A stretch of 64,000 bases of DNA from Flammeovirgaceae bacterium (GTDB lineage Bacteria > Bacteroidota > Bacteroidia > Cytophagales > Cyclobacteriaceae), in contig CP054185.1 of the NCBI GenBank assembly GCA_015180985.1, positions 2,417,225 through 2,481,224 on the forward strand, written 5' to 3'. Position 1 is the stretch's first letter, and every line of letters begins with the position of its first letter. Below are positions 1-7,710 of the stretch, in pieces. The translations under genes were made by a program, and so were the position numbers. Under the pieces are notes generated by a model. That model ran no database searches. It had not been told where the DNA came from and was given only the letters and a program-made list of their open reading frames with translations.

Positions 1-2
1 TA

Positions 3-299
3 TTGATTTTCAGTGTAGGCGCAACCGTTATGGCATCGTTAAAATCAAATATTTATGAATTGGTAGGAGGGTCATCAATCCTGAGTCTTGTATCGCTGTT
101 TGTGCCGATGTTGCTGGGGTTATACTGGAAGGGTACCAGTGGCACAGGCGCCATGGTGTCGATGGTATCGGGAATGGCGGCCTGGATTTATTTTGAACTG
201 TACCCGATATCCGTACCGGCACTTATACCGGCTACCGCCATCAGCTTTGCGGCTGCAGTAGTTGGCAGTATTTTTTTTCCTGACAGGAAGTTTAGCTGA
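3..299 (+). CDS. Sodium/solute symporter, C-terminal end (partial)
   Basis: The reading frame runs in from the left edge, so only the last ~98 residues are present and the true start lies outside. The visible part is hydrophobic, with about three membrane segments (around SILSLVSLFVPMLLGLYW, TGAMVSMVSGMAAWIYF and ALIPATAISFAAAVVGSIFF) and a short soluble tail. The pattern LFVPMLLGLYWKGTSGTGAMVSMVSG is typical of late helices of the SSS (Na+/solute symporter) family. The substrate cannot be inferred. Its stop overlaps the convergent moeB-like gene by eight bases. Confidence 0.75.
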   Translation: MIFSVGATVMASLKSNIYELVGGSSILSLVSLFVPMLLGLYWKGTSGTGAMVSMVSGMAAWIYFELYPISVPALIPATAISFAAAVVGSIFFPDRKFS

Positions 300-1431
300 C
301 CGGCAGCGAGGGATCAATTTCGCGGGCCCACGCCAGAATACCGCCTTTCAGGTTATACAGGTTATCGAAGCCGTGATTTTTTTCAAGCCACTGGATGATA
401 TTTCCGCTGCGTCCGCCACTGCGGCAATGAATTACTACCTTCTTTGTTTTTGAAATGCTGGCAATATTATGGGGCACCTCGGCCATTGGAATAAGTTCGC
501 CACCAAGGTTTGATAATTCATTTTCATACGATTCGCGGACATCAATAAGCTGAAAATCCTCTCCGTTGTCAAGCATTTGTTTCAGTTCCTGTACAGTTAC
601 TTCTTTCATGCCCAAAGATTTGTTTTTATTCTGATTTATACCACAAAATAGTTCGTAATCGATTAATTCGGTTATGTAATTCCGCCCATTCCTATCAGGA
701 ATAGTGAGTGTTGTGGTATGAAGCACCTGGCTATCAAAAAGAAAGAGTTTACCCGCAAGTAATTCACCTTTACCGGTTAATAGTTTGATTGCCTCATTGG
801 CCATCAGGCTACCAACAATGCCCGGAAGTACACCTAAAACTCCGGCTTCCTCACAATTGGGCACTTCGTCCGGCCGGGGTGGGTGAGGGAATAAGTCGCG
901 GTAATTTGCGCTACGGGTTCCATCTTTCTTCACTATATTGAATACGGCTACCTGCCCTTCATATTGCAGGATGGCTCCGTACACCAGTGGCTTGTTGCAC
1001 AATACGCAGGCATCGTTAACGAGGTAACGCGTAGGGAAATTATCCGATCCATCGATAACCAGATCATAGTGAGTGATTATTTCCAGCGCATTGTGCCTGG
1101 TAAGTTTTACCGGATACGCAGTAAATGCCGGAAAGGGGTTTAGTTTTGCAAGTCTTTCAACGGCAGCTTCAGATTTATTTCTTCCAATGTCATCTGTTGT
1201 AAACAGTATCTGCCGCTGCAGGTTTGATTCCTGCACAACATCAAAATCGGCAATACCGATAGTGCCCACCCCTGCGGCCGTAAGGTACAGCAGGACAGGG
1301 CAGCCCAGCCCGCCCGCTCCAACCACCAGAACACGCGTGGATTTTAATTTTAGTTGTGCTTCAATACCGAAATCGGTTAAAACCAGGTGGCGGCTATAGC
1401 GTATTAATTCCTCAGCAGTTAACTTGTTCAC
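292..1431 (-). CDS. MoeB/ThiF-family adenylyltransferase with C-terminal rhodanese domain
   Basis: A 379-residue E1-like enzyme that should activate the C-terminus of a small sulfur carrier (MoaD or ThiS type) by adenylation. The N-terminal ~240 residues hold the nucleotide-binding VGAGGLGCPVLLYL motif (about residue 37), the SNLQRQ arginine segment and CEEAGVLG. The C-terminal ~100 residues are a rhodanese domain with active-site loop HCRSGGRSGN, expected to carry the persulfide. The usual first CxxC zinc pair before LFP is absent (RDLFPHPPRP instead), so this is a zinc-poor variant. Similar fusions serve molybdopterin, thiamine or thiocarboxylate-dependent synthesis; the exact pathway cannot be decided. 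It is convergent with the symporter and divergent from the RidA-like gene. Confidence 0.88.
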   Translation of the reverse strand: MNKLTAEELIRYSRHLVLTDFGIEAQLKLKSTRVLVVGAGGLGCPVLLYLTAAGVGTIGIADFDVVQESNLQRQILFTTDDIGRNKSEAAVERLAKLNPFPAFTAYPVKLTRHNALEIITHYDLVIDGSDNFPTRYLVNDACVLCNKPLVYGAILQYEGQVAVFNIVKKDGTRSANYRDLFPHPPRPDEVPNCEEAGVLGVLPGIVGSLMANEAIKLLTGKGELLAGKLFLFDSQVLHTTTLTIPDRNGRNYITELIDYELFCGINQNKNKSLGMKEVTVQELKQMLDNGEDFQLIDVRESYENELSNLGGELIPMAEVPHNIASISKTKKVVIHCRSGGRSGNIIQWLEKNHGFDNLYNLKGGILAWAREIDPSLPVS

Positions 1432-1448
1432 AAATTAAATGTACTACA

Positions 1449-1880
1449 ATGCGCAAAAACTTTTCAACCGGAGCTAAATGGGAGGATATTGTGGGGTATT
1501 CGCGGGCTGTACAGGTAGACAATCAACTGGAGGTTACCGGTACTGTGGCTGTTGATGAAAATGGCACGTTGGTGGGGAAAGATGATTTTTACGAACAAAC
1601 CCGTTTTATTTTAGGCAAGATGGCGCGGGTAATTGAATCTGCGGGCTTTGCCCTTAGCGATGTGGTGCGCACCCGTATTTTTGTTACGGATATATCGAAA
1701 TGGGAGGAAGTCGGGCGCGCCCATCAGCAGTTTTTCGGTACCATTAAGCCGGCAACCACCATGGTTGAAGTAAGCGCCTTAATATCTCCTGAATACCTTG
1801 TTGAAGTTGAGGCATCACTTATAAAATCAGCTGGTGGTGAAGTAAAGCGCCAGCGGCTTGAACTTTGGTCAACCCGGTAA
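1449..1880 (+). CDS. RidA/YjgF family protein
   Basis: A 143-residue cytosolic protein of the RidA family, trimeric enamine/imine deaminases that remove reactive intermediates of PLP enzymes. The start ATG at 1449 gives MRKNFSTGAKWED; an upstream extension of the frame would run into the divergent gene's promoter region. Family features seen are TRFILGKMARVIESAGFALSDVVRTRIFVTDI, with the conserved arginine, and the C-terminal KPATTMVEVSALISPEYLVEVEA, with the usual acidic residue. Length is normal for the family. Members differ in substrate and some are not deaminases, so only the family is assigned. Confidence 0.85.
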   Translation: MRKNFSTGAKWEDIVGYSRAVQVDNQLEVTGTVAVDENGTLVGKDDFYEQTRFILGKMARVIESAGFALSDVVRTRIFVTDISKWEEVGRAHQQFFGTIKPATTMVEVSALISPEYLVEVEASLIKSAGGEVKRQRLELWSTR

Positions 1881-1916
1881 CCGGTTGGCCTGATGATTGC
1901 TGGTTAAAGGCTTACT

Positions 1917-2666
1917 ATGAAACGTTTTTTCGTCATTCTTGCAGTTTGCATGACAGGCACCTTGTATGCCCAGGTTGACGAGATTAAACAGGCTTCTGAC
2001 GATAACAGCAGCAAAAAGTCAGGTCATTCAGATTCCGGTGATGATGGGGATAGTGGTGGCGGATTTTTTGCCTTCGATTTGTTTTTTAACGCTATTCCCG
2101 ATTGGCAACGGTTTAAACTGCAGGACGCCCGGGCGCGGTATCCGTCTATGGTTTCGCTGGAGGTATTTATGCAGGGTGCGGTAAAGCCTTCATCGTATTA
2201 CATACTATGGCCCCGCATTCGGGGTAATTGGGGGTTGTTTTCAACAGACTATCGTATTAACTATCTTATTGAAGAGGATGCCGATGGCGGACTTAAGCAT
2301 ATCCGTACAAACGATTGGCAAGTCCTTCAGCTTAACCTGATAACAAGCCGGTTTATAACATTCCGCCTTGGTACCGGAGTGATGAAAGAAGCCTTTGCAG
2401 ATGGCCGGTCATTTAACGAGTGGGATTTTATGCTGGGCTTTCATGCGCCTGATCAGTTCAAGCAAATCTGGTTTGAATACCGGTTTGCCAAGGATTGGGA
2501 GACAGGCGCAAACCCGCGTAGGGAGTTTAGTGCACAGTACCAGCACCAGCTCTTTTCAGCTGGTGCCTTGCACGGCTATTTCTCTGCTGGTGTAGTGTAC
2601 CAGCGTTACTATAACAGTATTGAAGTCTGGGGGATTCAGGGAGGTTTAATCCTCCGGCTCTATTAA
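1917..2666 (+). CDS. Probable outer-membrane beta-barrel protein of unknown function
   Basis: A 249-residue exported protein. Residues 1-19 form a signal peptide ending LYAQ. A low-complexity Asp/Ser/Gly/Lys stretch (about residues 25-50) follows, and the rest alternates aromatic and polar residues as in beta-strands (for example QVLQLNLITSRFITFRLGTG and WFEYRFAKDW), ending GLILRLY with a terminal aromatic residue typical of outer-membrane barrels. The Asp/Gly-rich segment may bind cations, which is a guess. No named family was recognised. It starts 36 bases after the RidA-like gene, so the two may be co-transcribed. Confidence 0.6.
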   Translation: MKRFFVILAVCMTGTLYAQVDEIKQASDDNSSKKSGHSDSGDDGDSGGGFFAFDLFFNAIPDWQRFKLQDARARYPSMVSLEVFMQGAVKPSSYYILWPRIRGNWGLFSTDYRINYLIEEDADGGLKHIRTNDWQVLQLNLITSRFITFRLGTGVMKEAFADGRSFNEWDFMLGFHAPDQFKQIWFEYRFAKDWETGANPRREFSAQYQHQLFSAGALHGYFSAGVVYQRYYNSIEVWGIQGGLILRLY

Positions 2667-2671
2667 TTAAA

Positions 2672-3871
2672 TCAGCTAAGTCTTTTTAATACCTTTTCAG
2701 TTATTGTTTGCCCAATAGCGAGTGATGAAGTTGCTGCCGGAGAAGGTGCATTGCATACATTGATAACATGCCTGTCTTCCAGGATCAGAAAATCATCAAC
2801 CAGGCCACCGGTGCGGTTGCACGCCTGGGCCCGTACGCCTGCGCCACCGTCAATCAGGTCGGCCTGTTGTATTTCAGGAAGTAGCTTTTGCAACGCTTTG
2901 GTAAATGCGGCTTTTGAAAACGAACGGTACATTTCTCCCATACCGGTTCTCCAATACTTCCAGGCTACCTTTTGAAACCCCGGCCAGGTCAATGATTCCA
3001 TCAACTCTCGCATGTTCACATCGGATTTCCGGTATCCTTCGCGCTTAAAAGCCAGTACCGCGTTAGGGCCCGCTTCAACACCACCTTTTATCATCCGGGT
3101 AAAATGAACACCAAGGAAGGGGAAGTTCGGATCAGGAACCGGGTAAATTAAATTTCTAACCAGGTACTCTTTCTCTTTTCGTAATTTATAGTACTCGCCA
3201 CGGAAGGGGATGATTTTTACGTTCAGTTTCTGTACAGTCAGGTTTGCGATTTTATCAGAGTATAGTCCGGCACAGTTCACAACCAGTTTTGCTGAATATG
3301 TTTGCCGGTTGGATGCAACAATAACTTTGTTATCCCCGGGCTGCAGATCAATTACTTTCTCATTGAATAGCAGTTTGCCTTCTGCTTGTTGAATCAGTTT
3401 ACTGTACATCAGTGCCACTTCCTTGTAATCAATTATCCCCGTTTGTGGCACATGGATGCCGGCAAGGCCATTTACGTGTGGCTCGTATTCTTTAAGTTCT
3501 TCCTTGCCCAGCATGCGCAGCCCGGTAAGCCCGTTTTCAATACCCCTGTTAAACAGATTCTTCAGTAAAGGAATTTCTGCCCCGGCAGTAGCAACAATAA
3601 TTTTACCACACAATTCGTATCGCACACCGTACTGATCACAAAATTGCAGCAACTGGTTGTAACCGGTAATGCAGTTTGTGGCCTTGAGGCTTCCCGGCTT
3701 ATAATAGATACCCGAATGGATTACCCCGCTGTTATTTCCGGTTTGGTGCCGGGCTACTTCGCTTTCCTTTTCGATAAGTGTAAGCTTAAGCCTGGGATTG
3801 TTCCGGAGAATCTGGTAGGCAGTTGCCAGTCCTACAATACCCCCGCCTATAATTATTACATCGCTCTGCAC
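2672..3871 (-). CDS. lhgO: L-2-hydroxyglutarate oxidase
   Basis: A 399-residue FAD-dependent oxidoreductase of the DAO superfamily, oxidising L-2-hydroxyglutarate to 2-oxoglutarate and passing electrons to the quinone pool. The N-terminus carries the dinucleotide-binding motif IIGGGIVGLATAYQIL. Family-typical segments are HQTGNNSGVIHSGIYYKPGS, PFRGEYYKL, NLIYPVPDPNFPFLGVHFTRM and GGAGVRAQACNRTGGLVDDF. Length matches LhgO/YgaF proteins. It is convergent with the outer-membrane protein gene, with five bases between the stop codons. The assignment over other DAO-family oxidases rests on the PGSLKA and LGVHFTRM segments. Confidence 0.9.
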   Translation of the reverse strand: MQSDVIIIGGGIVGLATAYQILRNNPRLKLTLIEKESEVARHQTGNNSGVIHSGIYYKPGSLKATNCITGYNQLLQFCDQYGVRYELCGKIIVATAGAEIPLLKNLFNRGIENGLTGLRMLGKEELKEYEPHVNGLAGIHVPQTGIIDYKEVALMYSKLIQQAEGKLLFNEKVIDLQPGDNKVIVASNRQTYSAKLVVNCAGLYSDKIANLTVQKLNVKIIPFRGEYYKLRKEKEYLVRNLIYPVPDPNFPFLGVHFTRMIKGGVEAGPNAVLAFKREGYRKSDVNMRELMESLTWPGFQKVAWKYWRTGMGEMYRSFSKAAFTKALQKLLPEIQQADLIDGGAGVRAQACNRTGGLVDDFLILEDRHVINVCNAPSPAATSSLAIGQTITEKVLKRLS

Positions 3872-4098
3872 GTGGCTTTATTTTGCCCGAAACTAAGGAA
3901 ACAACCCTAAACACTCCAATAAATCGGGGCAGTTGGGCCTCTGTAAATTGGCAACTTCTTTACTGGTCTGTTTGATGTCAGAATTTCGGCAGTTTTTCAG
4001 GTTTTGCCTATGCGGATTTATCCTATTTTTGCCTGCTTACAGAGAACGAGGCAGTTTTACCTGCCAGGTCGCTGTTATTATATTATTCAACTACGTTT

Positions 4099-6036
4099 AT
4101 GGATAAGAAGAAAGGCCGGTTTAGTTTCAGGTTTACCATCGGAAATAAAATCCTTGGGGGGTTTATGGCTGTTATGGCCCTCTTTATTGTTAATGCCGCC
4201 ATTATATTCATGACCGGCAACCAGATTGATAATGTAGTTAAAACCTCAGCGGAGATCATCCGCCCATCAAAAGATGCAATAAATGAGTTCGTTTTAACCG
4301 TTGAGCGGTACCAGAAACTGGTAACCAGTTGGGTTTATCTGCAAACCAATGAAGAAAATAAAAAAGCCCTGATACAATTGGTTAAATATGAATACCCGGA
4401 ATTAAAAGAACGCATCGAAAAGCTTAAAAACACCTGGGAGGTTGATAGTCAGAAAGTAATTGTTGATTCTGTTTTTGCCCGATTTGAACGCATCCAGCGT
4501 AGTGCCGAATCACAAATCACTTCACAACTGGCCACCTTCGAGAGTTATGAAGACGGCATTACCAAGCTGCTTGCCGAAGATGTTTTGGAGAGTCAGATTA
4601 ACCCCCAGTTGCAAACAATCCTTACTGATTTAAACAACCTGGCTAAAGCGCAAACGGTAATAACGGCTCAATCTGAAGAAGAGTTGATTGTCTCCACCCG
4701 AAACTTGCGGAACATTACCCTTATTTTGGCCGGTGTTACCATTTTGCTTGGTTTTGGTGCTGCCCTCTTGCTGATGCGATCAATAACCCGTCCGGTTAAC
4801 TTTCTTAAGAATGTGGTTGTAAAACTGGGCCGTGGCGAGTTGGTTGAAGAAAAGCAAACCAAGTTCAGCAACGATGAAATCGGAGAGATGGCCCAGGCGA
4901 TGGATAACCTTGTTACTGGTTTAAAAGCCACTACGTTATTTGCCGGCAATATCGGTAAAGGAAATTATGCCACTGATTTCAAGCCCCTCAGCGATCATGA
5001 TGTGCTGGGTAATGCGCTGATAAACATGCGCGATAACCTGGCCCGCGTAGCTGAAGAGGATAAGAAGCGCAACTGGGCTACCGAAGGGCTTGCCAGGTTC
5101 GGTGAAATACTTCGGTCCAATACAAACGACCTGAATAAGCTGGCTGATGAGATTATCATGAACCTGGTAAAATACCTAAAAGGCAACCAGGGCGCCATTT
5201 ATATTGTTGATGACGTTGAACGCGGAGAAGAACCCACCATTTCGATGAAATCGTGTTATGCGTGGGATAAGAAGAAATACCTGAACCACAAAATTCATAA
5301 GGGCGAAGGTCTGGCCGGGCAGGCCTGGCAGGAAGGCGAAACAATTTACCTGACTGAAGTTCCACAGAATTACATTAAGATTACCTCAGGCCTGGGCGAT
5401 GCCAACCCCACCTGTATTTTGATTGTTCCGCTTAAAGTAAATGAACAGATATTCGGTATTGTTGAAATTGCCTCATTCACTGAATTGCAGGACTTTGAAA
5501 TTGAATTTGTTGAGAAAATTGCCGAGAGTATTGCGTCAACTATTTCAACGGTAAAAGTAAATGCCCGTACACAGCGCCTGCTGGAAGAGTCGCAGGAAAT
5601 GACGGAACAGATGCGTGCGCAGGAGGAAGAGATGCGCCAGAATATGGAGGAGCTGCAGGCTACGCAGGAAGAGATGCAACGCAACCAGTCGGAAACCGAG
5701 GGCACTATGCTGGCCATTAACAATGCGCTGGCTATAGCCGATTATGATGTGGAGGGTAAGATCACCAAAATCAACAGCAACTACCTTACCTTATTGGGGT
5801 ATTCGCAAAGTGAAGTTATCGGTGAGCATCACCGGTTGTTTGTAACCAAAGACGAAAAGAGCAGCGAGGAATACAGGCAATTCTGGCGCGACCTGGCCTT
5901 GGGTAATTCAAAGCGTGGCACCTTTAAGCGGTTAACCCGCAGGGGAGAAGTGATTACCGTAAAATCCAATTTTAATCCGGTTAAAAACCGGCAGGGTGAA
6001 ATCGTTCGTATAATGGAAATCGCCTATGAGGCTTGA
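4099..6036 (+). CDS. Membrane HAMP-GAF-coiled-coil-PAS protein without output domain
   Basis: A 645-residue inner-membrane sensor-like protein. A first membrane helix (about residues 12-36) is followed by a ~165-residue helical periplasmic domain, a second helix (about 205-226), a HAMP domain (about 226-282, SITRPVNFLKNVVVKLGRGEL), a GAF domain (about 345-485), a Glu/Gln/Met-rich coiled coil (about 495-535) and a C-terminal PAS domain (about 540-645, with GYSQSEVIGEHHRLF). It ends soon after the PAS domain; no histidine kinase, GGDEF or methyl-accepting signalling tip was seen. It may signal through a partner or have lost its output. A terminator follows within 30 bases. Proteins of this architecture are often annotated as chemotaxis or PAS sensors in Bacteroidota. 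Confidence 0.75.
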   Translation: MDKKKGRFSFRFTIGNKILGGFMAVMALFIVNAAIIFMTGNQIDNVVKTSAEIIRPSKDAINEFVLTVERYQKLVTSWVYLQTNEENKKALIQLVKYEYPELKERIEKLKNTWEVDSQKVIVDSVFARFERIQRSAESQITSQLATFESYEDGITKLLAEDVLESQINPQLQTILTDLNNLAKAQTVITAQSEEELIVSTRNLRNITLILAGVTILLGFGAALLLMRSITRPVNFLKNVVVKLGRGELVEEKQTKFSNDEIGEMAQAMDNLVTGLKATTLFAGNIGKGNYATDFKPLSDHDVLGNALINMRDNLARVAEEDKKRNWATEGLARFGEILRSNTNDLNKLADEIIMNLVKYLKGNQGAIYIVDDVERGEEPTISMKSCYAWDKKKYLNHKIHKGEGLAGQAWQEGETIYLTEVPQNYIKITSGLGDANPTCILIVPLKVNEQIFGIVEIASFTELQDFEIEFVEKIAESIASTISTVKVNARTQRLLEESQEMTEQMRAQEEEMRQNMEELQATQEEMQRNQSETEGTMLAINNALAIADYDVEGKITKINSNYLTLLGYSQSEVIGEHHRLFVTKDEKSSEEYRQFWRDLALGNSKRGTFKRLTRRGEVITVKSNFNPVKNRQGEIVRIMEIAYEA

Positions 6037-6056
6037 TCTTCAGAACCCCTGTAAAC

Positions 6057-6139
6057 GCAAAAAAGTCCCGCGCCCCGGGACTTTTTTGTTTACCTAAACC
6101 TAAACCTATGAGAAGAATTACTCTACTCAGCCATTCTTA
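6057..6139. repeat. 83-bp direct repeat, left copy (island boundary)
   Basis: Identical by eye to 18874-18956, and bases outside both ends differ. It contains the terminator hairpin at 6059-6087, a CCTAAACCTAAACCT leader and an ATG at 6108 followed by codons for RRITLLSHS. The peptide looks like the beginning of an exported protein, and the leader resembles that of the susE-like gene at 33310. Immediately after the repeat the sequence changes to RHS-type coding sequence in another frame, so the original gene body is missing here. The two copies bracket the whole accessory array. Confidence 0.85.
6059..6087 (+). terminator. Rho-independent terminator after the sensor gene
   Basis: AAGTCCCG at 6063-6070 pairs with CGGGACTT at 6076-6083. 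The stem is flanked by A6 on the left and T6 on the right, so it could work in both directions. It lies 23 bases after the sensor stop codon. Confidence 0.8.
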
Positions 6140-7033
6140 TATGCGCCTGCGGGCCAGGGCATAACCGGCAGCGGGCATTGGGCGGTGGGCTTGCGGAGCG
6201 TGAGTGAAAATTTTGCGTTGCTGTCAGGCAGTGCTTTTGGTGCGTTATACAACACCGCTAACCTATCCGACAGCGAGCGGTTTAACATGGCGCTGGCTAT
6301 GTCGCAGCGGCCATCTGAAAGTGATTTAAGCTATATTGCTGCTGCCTTAGGTGCAAAAGGCATGGAAGTAAGCGGCAATAATATGTGGATGACTGTGAAT
6401 CTTGAGCAAGCAGTTTATGCCGGAGGATTGGAAGCCGAAAATCAAATCCGCATGGGCACCTATGGTGTGATCAATTTCTCAATAGGTGTTGGAAAGAAGC
6501 ATCTACTTTCAGCTCTTCGTTCTCATTATCGGCAACAACAGCAACAAACCGAAAAGGGGCCACTCTTCATTGATGGAATGATTTTGAACACCGATAATCC
6601 TTACAGGTATTCTCCCGTAGCTTATTTCAATTACACGCTAACAACAGGTGAAGGACACGTAGCAATTTATTCCGGCAACAGTGTTCGAATTATTTCCATT
6701 GATGGAAAAGGGAATTTAACGGATCGTACATCAAAGGTGGGTCCGAAGATTGATTTAATGAAGTACACTTCAAACAATGGATTTTTTCAATTGCCAAGAG
6801 ATTATTCCAGATCGAGTCTTGAAGAAGCAATGGGTAAAAAGTATGCGGATCAGTTCTGGCAAGTCTTTACAAATGGTGATGGTTACTTTATGACTGACAA
6901 GCCATTCAAAGCAATTGGAGCTTATCTAAATGATGCCCCATATAGTGATATCACATTTAGGTTTAGGTTCAACGTCAACAATTTTGAAGGGCACAATTAC
7001 AATGTGGTTTTAAATGTTTACTATGGTCATTAG
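6140..7033 (+). pseudogene. Module A: RHS-protein C-terminal tip, 5'-truncated; unknown CT domain
   Basis: The coding frame is recognisable from about 6140 (YAPAGQGITGSGHWAVG) and runs open to 7033, but it joins the 83-bp repeat out of frame, so no native start exists; a GTG at 6185 is the first possible one. From 6185 to 6541 it is nearly identical to 12799-13155 in module E (two base differences found). After the RQQQQQTEKGP delimiter it diverges completely, the pattern of polymorphic toxin C-termini. The ~160-residue CT has no family I recognise; GEGHVAIYSGN might belong to a papain-like fold, which is weak. It overlaps its partner gene by about 11 bases, as toxin-immunity pairs often do. 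Confidence 0.6.
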
Positions 7034-7511
7034 ATTATTCAAGGATAGATATTTTCAATCCTGTTTGTTGATTTGTTTTGTGCTCGGCTTCAGTCAGTGC
7101 AGCCGTAAGGATTGTTATCGACTACAGTTTCCAGTAACTCAAGATTCGACTTTAACCAAGGGGGCTCCAGTAGTATTTGATAACGGGATAGTTGGTTATG
7201 TTGAAGACGTGGAGAAATCAAATGAAGGTTCAGTTGCAGAGTTTTGTCTTCCTAATGCCGTGCAAATCCCTAAGAACTCAAAAATCTACGTTGGCTTTAT
7301 TCAAGCCTTCAGTGTTTACGGGATCAAGATTGAGTCAAGCAGTGAATCAGGATTTATAAGCAGTAAGGAATTATTGCAAGGATTTCCAATGGATTCTATT
7401 GACGTCAATTTTTCAGTTTCCGACACAGCGTTGACAAATAAGCTAATAGATATCGTGAAGGATATCAACGAGGAGCAAAAGAATAAAAAGGATTCAACTT
7501 CTAAGGAATAG
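7023..7511 (+). CDS. Module A partner: MCE/MlaD-like exported protein, candidate immunity
   Basis: About 162 residues. Two ATGs (7014 and 7023) are possible; 7023 gives a cleaner N-terminus, MVIRLFKDRYFQSCLLICFVLGFSQC, with a hydrophobic segment before a cysteine (signal peptide or atypical lipobox). The body (LTKGAPVVFDNGIVGYVEDVE, IPKNSKIYVG, FSVYGIKIES) has the spacing of the MCE/MlaD beta-barrel domain, though family membership is by eye only. The C-terminus is a charged helix rich in Lys and Glu. Position and overlap with the CT gene suggest an immunity role in the periplasm, but an independent lipoprotein is possible. A terminator follows directly. Confidence 0.5.
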   Translation: MVIRLFKDRYFQSCLLICFVLGFSQCSRKDCYRLQFPVTQDSTLTKGAPVVFDNGIVGYVEDVEKSNEGSVAEFCLPNAVQIPKNSKIYVGFIQAFSVYGIKIESSSESGFISSKELLQGFPMDSIDVNFSVSDTALTNKLIDIVKDINEEQKNKKDSTSKE

Positions 7512-7516
7512 AAACG

Positions 7517-7541
7517 CAAAGCCCCGCGACCCGGGGCTTTT
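7517..7541 (+). terminator. Terminator after module A partner
   Basis: AGCCCCG at 7520-7526 pairs with CGGGGCT at 7532-7538, followed by TTTTGTTTT. The preceding AAACGCAA at 7512-7519 begins directly after the partner's stop codon and matches the cassette-boundary motif seen elsewhere in the island. Confidence 0.75.
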
Positions 7542-7547
7542 GTTTTA

Positions 7548-7637
7548 TCAACCAGCAACCAAGTTTGAAAGGTTGTCTTTAAGTTTTTTCTTAGCGATGA
7601 GTGAATCGAGCAGAGCGAGGAAAGCAGACTTTTCTTT
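7548..7637 (-). pseudogene. 3' remnant of an unidentified gene, cut by the hairpin repeat
   Basis: On the minus strand the ~29 codons ending at 7548 read KSAFLALLDSLIAKKKLKDN..LVAG and a stop. This looks like a genuine coiled C-terminus joined to the hairpin repeat at 7638 onward, whose translation is shared by other repeat copies. So a gene once reading leftward lost everything but its last codons. LLDSLIAKKK recalls C-termini of type I restriction specificity subunits, but this is too short to assign. Confidence 0.35.
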
Positions 7638-7638
7638 C

Positions 7639-7710
7639 TGTCCCCGCAGCGCCTCCTGCAAGGAACTCTGCGGCAGGGTAGTATGTAAATAGCAAAAACC
7701 GTATCTTAGT
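7639..7710. repeat. Island hairpin repeat, copy R1
   Basis: An imperfect hairpin at 7644-7673 has outer arms CCGCAG/CTGCGG and inner arms TCCT/AGGA around GCA. It is followed by a conserved tail ending with TATCTTAG at 7702-7709, which resembles the Bacteroidota -7 box TAnnTTTG with one mismatch. Related copies lie at 9481, 11410, 14161 and 16363. It starts each RHS unit and here abuts a truncated minus-strand gene. Confidence 0.75.

Noticed and set aside
6185-7033. Module A as an independent intact gene starting at GTG 6185
   Set aside because: Homology to module E continues upstream of that codon to about 6140, so the GTG is internal to a truncated gene.
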